This document shows positions 38,378 to 50,300 of a stretch of DNA of 64,000 nt, piece after piece. The stretch covers positions 5,526,501 through 5,590,500 of the forward strand of contig OU015568.1 in NCBI GenBank assembly GCA_907165135.1, in the 5' to 3' direction. The position numbers and the translations under genes are program-made. The number at the start of each line of letters is the position of its first letter. The first letter of the stretch is position 1. The stretch is from Oikopleura dioica. Lineage: Eukaryota; Chordata; Appendicularia; Copelata; Oikopleuridae. The notes below the pieces were generated by a model. It was not told where the DNA came from. It did no database searches and saw only the letters and a list, made by a program, of their open reading frames with translations.

Positions 38378-41300
38378 ATGAAGAAGAAACCGATCTTACT
38401 GTACATTTGCCTGTTACAATGTCTCTTTACCCAGGTAAGCAGCTGATCTGGTGAAGGATCGATCAAATCCTTTATAAATTCGCATCATGAAGAAGTTCTT
38501 CAATTTTTCCGAAAACTAACCACCACTTTCCTTGTCAATATCTAACCTTATTAGTCAACAAACGAGCCCATGAAGGTAAAAAACGCATCTTTGCTCGCTT
38601 TTACGGAAATCCAGAAAAGCAAACTATCCATTTTTTGTCGAATTTGCAATTCCCCGATGCAAATTTACGCATCGTCGTAATCATTATCGTTTCATAATGT
38701 TATCAGTAGCGCTATTGCATCATCCGTGTTAGTATAGTGGTGAGTATTCCCGCCTGTCACGCGGGCGACCGGGGTTCGATTCCCCGACACGGAGCGTTTT
38801 TTTCGCCCTTTTTTCAGCCCTTTTTAGGTGTTGGGCCAGGATGGCGACCGCCAAGAAGTGGTCGGGGGAATGCTTAGCTCGGAACTGGAAGTGGTCGATA
38901 ATGGATACAGGCATTTAAACGTGATTATTTCTTCGAAAATCCAACAAGAAGAAATTTGCGAAGACGAGGAAAAACGACTGAATTGCAAAAGAACTTTCAA
39001 ATTTATCGAAAAAGTCAAGGATTTCATCAAACTGTAAGAGTCCCCAGTACAGTCAGATTCACCCTTATTTTGTCAAGCTTGTCAAAATCGATTTACGAAG
39101 CTTCCAGGGGTCATTTTTACATCGAAAGCTGCAATATCATCATGCCCAAATCGTGGGACGCGCCACCAGGTTGTCGAAAAACCGAGGGGTAGAGCCTTAA
39201 TCCCTCTTTTCAGCGAACGAAACAGAAGCGCTGAACTTTGGCGGGACCATTTCCTACATTGACTTTGACGCAATTCCGATTCGGATTTACCCCGACATGG
39301 TAAAAACCACTCCTTCCAAATTGGAAGCTCCAATCAAAATTGAATCAAAATTGCATGAATAATCAAAAATTCCATAATCTGCGTAGGGCGAATCAGGCTT
39401 TTCAGAGTACAAAGCGGGGCCAGTGTCACGTGACTTGATTTCAGTCAATGTTTGGAATAAGAACAGAAGATCCATGGTCTGGCTTATTCTCCTCCTTGAT
39501 TTCAAATGTTCTCATTGTTTCTTTTTTTAGCAAAATAAATTGACGGGAGAAAAACTTGTCCGGCGACCATATGCGGTAAAAGCGACCCCTTGTGGATACC
39601 AAGGGTCGTATCTAAGGCTGGGCTCGGCAACCTGTGTAGAAAACCTGACTCAGGGTTCTGAAGGGGATTTTTCTGGAACCGACAAAAAAATTTCGACAAA
39701 TTTTGCGTAGGCGGCTACTCAACTGCTGATCAGCTGGTTTGCCGAATCCAGGCTTCTGATTGGTTGAAATTTTCCACGCAAAATTTGTCGGTTCCAGACA
39801 CCTCCACTTTTTCTGAAGGGCGGTTTTTTATCAAAGGCCTTTCAGAAGCCTGACTCAGGTTTCTACACAGGTTTCTGAGCCCTAATCTCAGAATGTCGCA
39901 AGCATTCATCGAAGACCCCCAAAGCCTGAACTTCACGGCCTATGGAAACCCCGAGAAAATCCTCGCTGGAGAATGGGCAAAGTTCCGCTGGGGCGTTTTC
40001 GACGAAACCCCTCCGCCAAACAAGGGCCACGAGTTTTACCTCGCCTCGAATTCGAGAATCGAAGCAAGTCGATGCTCGTTGAAAGTCGAGGGCGATTTGA
40101 TCTTGAAGGAAGATACTGAAGATGGGAGGATCAAGGGCGATGAGTGTATGCGGATGGAGGCGTTTCAGTCGAGAAATTTATGCGAATTTGTCCCGAAAAA
40201 GCAGCAGAAACAATCTGGACTGGGGAGCTTGCTGTTTTCGAGGCATTTGGATGATGTTACGGAGTACTGTGATAATGGTAACGGAATAATTATTGGTTAA
40301 GCCTTTAGGTAGGTGTCTGGAACCGACAAAAAAATTTCGACAAATTTCTCGTGGAAATTTTCGACCAATCAGAAGCCTGGATTTTGCAAACCGGCCAATC
40401 AGCAGCCGAGTAGCCGCTCACGCAAAATTTGTCGAATTTTTTTTGTCGGTTCCAGACATCGCCCCAAAATTTTACCAATAGAAAAAATTCTAGAATAGAT
40501 TTTCCGGGAAAATTGAAGAAACCATATATCCTTTTAAAAATCTTTGTTTAAATATGTTTATATTTACAACTACCTTGATGAATTATCACAAATATCTCGA
40601 TGTAATGCGTAGTGATGGCATGCTATTCATAAAATTTAATTATAAAATTTTATTAAGATCCCGAGAAGAAATTAACCTTCCACAACCGCGACGCCAAAAC
40701 GCGCCACAACGAAGTCTGCGACACAAAATCCATCTGGGAAGTAATCCGCGCGCACGATGATTTCATCAAGGGCGCCAAAGGAAAACCAGTCCGCGACTTT
40801 GACTCGACCAACAAAGGTCTTTGGATGAACACCAAATTCACCGTCATGCGACAAAACAACACGAAAACGGTCCTAACCATCGACACTTCTACCTCCATGG
40901 GCGTCGGGAAAAGATGGGAAAATGTGAAAAAAGCGGCGTCGCAATATCTCTCCGCGCTGCCGCACGATGCTCACGTGGGAATCGTCTTTTTCGCCAGACG
41001 AGCGTATCAGCGAACAAGAGGCCTGATTCAAATTGAAAACGGCGATTCCAGCGAGCTTCTTCGGCGAAGATTGGAATCTGTCCCGCTCAATTTGGGCACT
41101 TCAATCGGCCACGCTCTTCAGGAAGCGATGAAAATGCTCAAGACTTCTGGTCCAATGGATTCGCGGGATTCTGGCGGCTCGATCATTCTCCTATCTGATG
41201 GTGCTGAAAGTAATGCGCCGTTCATTGATGAGGATTTGATTCAAGAGCTGATTGATAACAGAGTTACAGTCAATACAATCGCTTTTGGAAAAGACGCCAG

Positions 41301-44300
41301 CCCAAAGCTTGAAGAAGTCAGTAAGCGGACAAAGGAACGGGCTCGGAAAACTGTGTAGAAAACCTGAGTCAGGGTCTAAAGAGCTTAAATAACCTGTTTA
41401 AGACCCTGACTCAGGTTTTCTACGCAGTTTCTTGAGCCCAGAAAAGGGATCATCATACTTTTCCGACCCAGAAAACCCAAGTTCCATCCTTCAAGACGCC
41501 TTCATCGCCGAGTTGCAAAAAGATGGCTCCAACGCCCACCCAATCGTTTCGGTAAAACGAGCGATAAACGCTGGCTCGACGGAGGAATTCGACTTCAAGA
41601 TCGATCAAACAATCGGAAAGGATACGAAAATAACGATTTCCTACGAAACGAATGCGGAAAAGGACAACCGGCCTGAGATCAAGATCAACACTCCCGGCTA
41701 TCCGAGGCCGATTATTGCTGATATGCAGGAAAAGGGCTTATTTTTTCATTCGGTTTATTTGCAGAATATAATTTTATAATTAAGTTTTTTCAGAAAATTT
41801 TGTATAGTTTTCGATTCAGACAGTGATAATGATGATATCGTTTTCATTTTAGCAGTGATTATTGAAAAGCTCTATTTTGAGTTGAATTTAGTTGAAAAAG
41901 TTGATGGTATGGGTTTCGTTTTCATTTTAAAATTTTTGAGCTTAGCGGGTATCATCGTTATTTTATCGAAAAATCTGACCAAAAGAGGGCGCTAGCTGAT
42001 TCGTGTTCAAGATGGTTAGTCTTCTTGTGAACTCCCGCTGAGATTGAACCAGTCAATCGAACCACCAAGAAAATGACCGTCCTCTTTTCGAGATTGTTAT
42101 GGAAGAAATTTCATCAATAAAAAGCCCTTCTTAGAACAAAGTCTCTGAATCAATCAATCCTGAAACTGGTGAACCAGCTTATACAGTCGCCTGGCGAGAA
42201 AACCTCGAAGACGGCCTGATCACTGTCGATTTGACGGGCAAAGCTGACAATGGAACCTACACGATTTACGTCAAAAACGACCACTCGAGCCCCGCTTCTG
42301 TCCACATCAACGTCGTCAGTTACGCCAGAGAGCCGGATCGTGAGCCAGTGACGCTGACCCCGACGATTATTCAGAAAAAGATCGCTCCGAGCAACACGGA
42401 CATTGTCGTCATCTACGCTGCCTTTGCCCAAGGAGAGTTTCCGATTCTTTTCGCCGATCTTTGGGCGGAAGTCACTTTTCCTCTCGAGCGAAACGGGACG
42501 ATCATGACGACCGAGACGGTCATTTTGACTGATGATGGCAAGCACGATGACGTCATCGCCAACGACGGGATTTACACGGGCATTTTCACGAACATCTTTG
42601 AAACGGGGAGATACAGTATCAAAGTGAGAGCGAATGGGGATAACGGAAAAGCTGTGGTTTCAAAAGGACACATGCTGGGAATCGGAGAACTGGACGACGC
42701 GGAATATGAAGTCGTGGAAAACGCGGTGCACAAAGAAGTCTGGCAGACGACGCGAAGACGGAAGAGGCGAAATGTCAGAACGACGAGGGATAGGCGGCAA
42801 TCTGATGGAGAAGAAGATTATGAATACGACGATGGAGAAGAGGGGGTAGAGGAAGAACCGCCAAAGCGAGTGGAAATACCGGTTATTTCGCTAAAAGAAC
42901 CGGCAACGAATCAAGATCGAGTTGAGCTCAACAGTAAGTTTGACCGGAACAGATATGTTTTCATCATTTTTCTAGAGCAACTGGAAGCCCAAAAACTAGC
43001 TCGACTAACTCGAGTCTCCGCGCAAGATACTGAGCGAGTGACAAATCTGGACACGATAGTTATTGAAGCCTCAGAGACAGATCTTTGCGACGAGGGCTTC
43101 TTTCATTTCGACGGGTTTTGCTACTTTATTTCCAGGGATGTGCAAGAGCAAAAGAACTTCAAAGAAGCGGAAGACGCCTGCGCCGAAATGGGCGCCGAAC
43201 TCATCGACATCCGAACTCTCCAAGTCGCCCAATACTTTCTCGTCACCCTGCGAGCTCGCATCAAAGACTTCTGGGCGAGCGACGTCAACGACAAGATCGT
43301 CAATCACATCCCCCTGCTCATCGACAACATCTACTCCGTCACGGAAGTCCAGGCAATCCTCGACGGGCTCCTGGGCCGAGTTGCCAAAGAATTTTACTTG
43401 CGAAAAAAGGATCAAGAAAATTCTTTCGCCCGAATGGCCAGTATAAGACAGCATAGAGATCCAGACTTTGATAGGGATATCAGACGGCTTTACGAAGATT
43501 TGACAAAGAATATTCAAGTGCCAATGACTTATCTCCAGCGCCGTATTTTCGAAAAGCATAAAAAGACGGTCGACGAGTTGTCTCAAGAAGAAATCGAAGA
43601 AATCAAAAACGAATGGAAAGGAAAACAGCTTCAAAAGCTGGATCATTTCAAAGAGCAACTAATCGACAGGGAAAAATTCGAATTCCGGTCGCCCCGATTT
43701 CTCGCTTCTTTCGAAAGAGCAAAGAGAGAAATCGACTCGCTTCAATTTGGACCGTGTCGGTACAAGGACATTTTTCATCGTTATCGAAAAAATCGAAAGT
43801 TCGCGATTTGCCATTCCGAAAAACCGGTCATTTGCCAGCTAATTTCTCCGAAAAACGCGCACAATCGAAACTGCCCCGGGAACTGGACCGATTTTGAAGG
43901 ACATTTTGACAGCTCAGACATTTGCTATCATTTCAACGAAACAAAACGAAACTTTTTCGAGGCCGAAAAGTACTGTCAGGAAAAAGGAGGAACATTGCTC
44001 CGAATAAACTGCGCGAATAAAGAAGTTTTCGAAATCAAGGAAGAAAAAATCGACACTTTTTGGATCTCAAACATGGATACTTCCGGACTCAACGATCTCC
44101 AGTGCTCGAAGATGTCTGAAGAAATCATCAGGAAGGCAGAGGTAAGAGACAAAAAAAACCAAAAAGCCCTCCCGAACCGGGAATCGAACCCGGGCCGCCG
44201 GAGTGAGAATCCGGAATCCTAACCCCTAGACCATTCGGGACCGGATGCGGAGGGAAATCTTCGATTCTACAAATGATTGAATATTCCTTTCTAGAGTACG

Positions 44301-47300
44301 ATTCCAGAGCCAGAAGAGCCGACAGCGAGTGGGATGCAGATGGATGTCTTTGTGAACAAACCCGTCTTTACATTTGGAAAAACCGGTGCCAACGCATTTG
44401 CTCGATCAGAAGTTGTTGAGGATGAAGAGGGAGCATCAACAACTACCACTTCAGCAACAACAACAAGCACGACGATTACAACTTCGACAACATCAACAGA
44501 AATGCCATCTTCGACTACGACCTCCGACCCGTTGGATTCTGAAGAGAACGATCCAGCGGAGGGAGAAGAAATCGACGATGGAGTTTACGATGACGATGAC
44601 GATAACGAAGAGGACGATGATGATGATGTTGAGGAAGATGAGTACAATTCAAACGACGTGTACGAAGAAATGATCAATCAAAACCCCACCGAAGTCCCCA
44701 TCGTCGATGTCGAAGGTGAAACGTACTGTATGTGGTTCGATGGCCAGCTGCGCGAAGTCACCAACGATTTTCTCTGCAAGAACTTGAAGAAAAACTACAT
44801 CTGCCAAAAACCAAAGAACGATCTTCTCGCTCCAGCGAGGATTAAAGACCTCGATGTTCAACACTTTACTTCTGGTTCCGAAAAAGACCCCTTGGGCTCC
44901 TTCCACATCGGCTTCACCGCAACTGGAAATGACGATTCCCAAGGAAGAGCTGATCGTTATGAAGTCCGAATGGTCGCGACAGAAAAAGGCAAAGAAGCGC
45001 TCCGAGATGATTTTGACAAAGGATACCACTTGCAATACAGCGATTTTAGCAATGAAATCACTAGTCGGCCAGATAGTCCGCAAAAGGTCGGGTATTATGA
45101 GCGGTTGACCATTCGTTTTGAACATCTTGCTGGCTGCCCGAGAAATCAGCTGATGGATTTGTTGGTCTTGGTCGATACGACTCAGGAATCAGATTTGAAA
45201 AATCCGCCCGCACGGTGGCGCCTTTTCCCTAAACGGCGAAAAATCGACCTCCTCGGTAGAAAATCGCTCATAAAGGCAATTTTCTTCCTAGAAAAAAATG
45301 TGGAGATGCGGGGGATTGAACCCCGGGCCTTTCACATGCAAAGCGAACGCTCTACCACTGAGCTACATCCCCGTGATCATCGGTCCGAGATCAGTAAGAG
45401 TGTATTCAAATCTAAAAATCAGGGAAATCAAACTGCTGGAATCGAGCTCTATCTACCAGCCCATACGCTCAAGATTTTGACCTATATTGGCAATGTTTAT
45501 AATATAGGACCGGCTCCTTTCATATTGTGATTAAGGGTGTCCCCTAGCCTAAATCCTTCCTCGTAAAAAGCCGCGAAAAAGGCCCTTGGGCGGCTCGTAT
45601 CGGCTTCGGAACATGGGATGGTCGAGAAATCAGGACGGAAATTTATCCCGATGAAGTTGGAACAAAACACAAACAAAGCTACGAAGAAACAAAGCAAGAA
45701 ATGAACGAGACGATTTCCAAATTTTACCCAAAAAGCGACAATAAGTTTGATCAAAATTTGAAGAGTTTTGCTCCGTCGAATATTCCTGTAAGTTTTATTA
45801 ATATTTTCGGACAAAATGGTGGCTAAGCCAGTTGATTGGATGAAAACCCTTGTTTTGCGGCGCGATTCCGGCAACTTCCAAATTTCGCTCTAGAATTATT
45901 TTTTCTGCCAATCAAAGCCCGTTATTTCGTACCTTTTAGAATCTTAGCTTGATCTTCTTCAAGCTTTTTTCGCTCTTTTTCTTCGTGCTCTTTTTCCTTC
46001 GTTTCGCGCAATTTCTCGCGGTGCATTCGTTTGAAATACTCTTTTCGTTCCTCGAACATTTTTTGCGTCACGATTCCAGTCGGCATTTCCGGGTAGAATC
46101 GATCGTTGATGAGATGGGCTTTCGGAGTCATAATCATTTCCTTTGAGTAGTGCATGCAAGTTTTTGTTTTTACGCTGAAAAGGAGAGGATAAAAGGATTG
46201 ATTGTCACGACTGTCACGAATCTCACAAAGATCACGACTCATTTATCCCGAACAAAGTCAATATCGATTTTATTTGAACAAAAAATAGATAATGCTAGAA
46301 TGGCTGTTTTGAAAATCGTGACATTCGTGACATTTTTATCTGTCACGATTCGTGACTCACGAAATGCCAGATGACAATCAGAAAAGAGGAAAAAATACTT
46401 AATAAAAGGCAATTTTCGTTGTTTTTTATTATTTTTTCCGTGAATCGTGACATTTTTTGCAATTCGTGACGCTCGTGACATTTCTAAGTGGTCATTTTTT
46501 ATTTAAAAAAGCGCAAAAATCGTCACGAAACGAGAAGAATTCTGAGATGAAAGGCGAATTTCGATTTTTTGAGTGAGTCGTGATATTTTTGCAATTCGTG
46601 ACAATCGTGACAAAAATCCCAATTTCATCTCACCTTTTTTGATAACCAGAAGTGGAGGTAAACTCAGAAATCGTTCTTGTAAAATCTTGAAGATTGTTCA
46701 CCCCGGCTTTTTCTCTCAAAATTCCTAAACTATTCTTGAAATCAAGGAAGAAAGAACTAATCGACCTGTAAAGTAAATGTCCTCAATTCTAAAATCTCCT
46801 AGGTACGTTTTTCCGACTTGCTCTCCAATCGCTTCCAAAGACTTTCGATTCATGACCGCGCATTGCCCATTGCAGTAGTCGGGGTATTTGTATTTTGGCG
46901 GGAACATTTCATACGTGACATTGTATTTGCCCCAGTAGATGGCGCCGTGGTTCCGGCCAGTGTGCCTGAGACACATGATCATTGGTTCCTCTTCCGTCAT
47001 TGGTCGATGGTAGCAGCTTTCTTTGGGCTCGGCAACCTGTGTCAGAACCTGAGTCAGGGTTCGAAAAGTCTTTTCAGGGTCTTTTCAGGACCCTGACTCA
47101 GGTTTTTACTCAGGTTGCCGAGCCCAAATCGTTGATCATCGTCTTCCAGGTCGTTGCAAGCTCTATTGTAGTTCTCGTCCATTTCTTCTTCCCTCATCGA
47201 GTTCCGGACGAGTTTTTCGATGTCGCCATGAATCAAAGTATCGGAATCGTGAAAGTAATACTGCGAAATCTTTTCCGAGCAAAATCGAAGAGCGAATTCG

Positions 47301-50300
47301 TACAAGCTCTTTGTTTTCAGCGGCAAGTTATTGTATGTATCCGGAAAATCCGCGATCACGATGTCGTTGAATTTGTTGAACTCGTCTTCCAGGAAATCTC
47401 CTTCTTCCCAAGGTTGGCCGGAAGGAGAAGTTCCGAGGAAGAAGATGTAGTTTTTGATTGCAAGGCCGTTTTGGCGGAAATATCGGCGGATTCGGAAACG
47501 TTCTTCTACTGCGTTTCGGGCTGTCTGAAATTTTAGTCAAAAAATAGAAAATTTTAGGCGCCATAAAAAAAAATCGATATTATTACCTTAGTTTTCAGAA
47601 ATCTAATAAAATTATGAAAATAAAATTTTTATTGAAATAATAAAAAAAATCATTAATAAAAATAATTTTTTTGAAATTTCTGGCAATTTTTTTGGATGGT
47701 GTCCGGAACCGACAAAAAATTTCGACAAATTCTGCGTGGAAATTTTCAACCAATCAGAAGCCTGGATTTGCCTTAACGGCCAATCAGCAGCCGAGTAGCC
47801 GCCCACGCAAAATTTGTCGAAAATTTTTTGTCGGTTCCAGACACCATCCCAATTTTCTCAAGCTAAAATACAAATCTTACTTTTAGCATGTAGAGAGCCT
47901 TATTCCCAATCTGATCACATTGATACTTCTCCACAAACTCGACCGGATATTTGAGAAACCCATTGAACTCCTGTTTCATATCAAATTTGTAAATTGGCGG
48001 AATATCATCGCTTTGAAAAGTGAGCGAAATATTCATAGCTTGGGTGTTTGACGGGAGTTCTCGCCCGTAAAACTTTTGGAATCGGTCTTCAGTTTGGGAA
48101 ATAACAACGGGTGGTAGGATCAGTGGTCGAAGAGAAGCTTCCCATTGGTGTCTTGTAGACTGGGCTTGGCAACCTGTGTAGAAAACCTGAGTCAGGGTCC
48201 TTAAAAAGGGGAGGTGTCTGGAACCGACAAAAAAAATTTCGACAAATTTTGCGTGGGCGGCTACTCGGCTGCTGATTGGCCGGTTCGCCGAATCGAGGGT
48301 TCTGATTGGTTGAAATTTTCCACGCAGAATTTTTCGTTATTTTTTTGTCGGTTCCAGACACCTCCCCTTAAAGAGCTTTTGCGGGGGTTCGAGCTTCCTT
48401 CAGAACCCTGACTCAGGCTTTTACACAGGTCGCCAAGCCAAGCTTGTGAAGGCGAGTTTTGCCATGCGTTTCGGAAAGTCCAGAAACAGGGTCGATCGAT
48501 GCACGTCCTTTTCTTCCTCGATGAGGGCTAGAACATCTTTTCCGTGGAAAACCAGACCGACTTTTGGCGACCCGAGGATTCCGAAAATCCCCGCTTTGAT
48601 ATTCGCCCTGATTTTCTTTAGCATTTCTTCGTCCAATTGAATCACCGGATTAGCAAGGCTGATGTAGATGTTTTTCTTGGCTCCTTTGTCCTTTTCCACG
48701 GCGATGAGGTTGTCAAGAACTGGGTTGTCGAAAGTCCGGAGGCCGTTTTGGACAAGCACGTGATCCATCGAGTGCATCCCCATTTCGACGTAGAGCAGCT
48801 TGGTTTCTTTGGACAATTTGTGGGAGATTGTTATTTCTTGATCGATGATGAAGGTCGGTGAAATCGGAAAACCGAGATTCGTCTCGAGCCGTTTGAACTC
48901 GTATCTCATCACGCTCATGTACGGCTCGCCAAGCATATTCAACGCGTCCAAATTTCGGTGAAAAGGGACCAAAACCTTCACTTCCCCAATTTCCATCTCG
49001 CGTTTCATCCTTTCCCGAGCATTGTCGAGCTCAATTTTACTCTGTAACCAGCCGTAGAAGACGATCAAAAAGCAAATGATATTATTCATTCTTGAAAAAA
49101 CATATCTTCGCAGCTCGAACATCGCAAAAATGAGCTGTTTTTGACGCAAAAAAGTTTGGAGCGCCGGTGATTTTTATCGCGATTTTTGGCAAAAAAAAGG
49201 GTGGAAATTTGAAATTTGTTGATTATTTTTTTCTTTTCAGGGGCAACAGAGAAAAGCGCTGAAATTTGATGATGTTCTTGGATGGAAAGACGATTTGGCG
49301 GAAAAAGGTCATTTGAGAGATGAAGGAAAGGATTCGATTGCTGATTTTGAAGACCAAAAAATCAGGCTTTGATTCCTAAAAAAGTCAAAACCGTTGTCCT
49401 CTTCATCACTACCCGTGGCGAACAGTGCTGCTCGCCTCTTTCTCTCGCCGAAAAAGCTAGAATTCCTGAGCTTGAATTCGTCTCCCTCGCCATCGGAAAC
49501 CAACCACCAAAGAATTGGCAAGAAGCGTTCAAATTCGTCCCCGAAACAGACGAAGAACGACTTGATCGACTTCTTGGAACGAAAAGTGAGTCTTCCTTGA
49601 TTTCAACCATCAATTCTCTCTTTTTCTAGCGTCTTCGACAACAGAAACAGTCGTCGAAACAGCAGAAACAGAATCAGAAAGCCCCGAAATCGCAGCTCGA
49701 AAAAGGAGGCGCCGAAGTTCCGAAATCGTCGAACAAGAAAATGAACGGACCAAACGAGCTGGGCAGATTTATGCCAGGAGAAATGCGCTTGATTACAAAG
49801 AGGATGAAAAGGTCGACTTTTTCTATCAAATGGAAGATTTGAACACGACTTATCACCATCGAATGTCCAAAGTTACCCAGCTTATTTGCCATGCGAAAGA
49901 AACTGAGGTTTGCAATAGAATTATAATTGACACCCTAATAGGGTGACACTATTGTTACTTATGATTGGTTAATTTTCACTGAAATCCAAAAATAAAAACA
50001 AAAATCAGAAAATAGAATTTAAAACAGAAATCTGCTAAAAATCGAGAAGCCGCTTGCGGCTTCGAGTATTTAAAATAATTAAGCCGCGCGAAGCGCGGCT
50101 TTTTTGCTTTTTCTACTCGAAACTGCAAGCGACTTCTCGATTTTTAGCAGATTTCTGTTTTAAATTCTGTTTTCTGATTTTTGTTTTCATTTTTTTGGAA
50201 TTTCAGTGAAAATTATCCAATCAGATTTCGAAATTTATTATACTATTCTTTTTCTTTTAGAGAATGAAATATCGAATCTATCTTTTATTCCCTTTTCAGA

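Noticed and set aside
40823-40900. Minus-strand frame across the CLCA VWA exon
   Set aside because: Shadow of the well-supported VWA coding frame.
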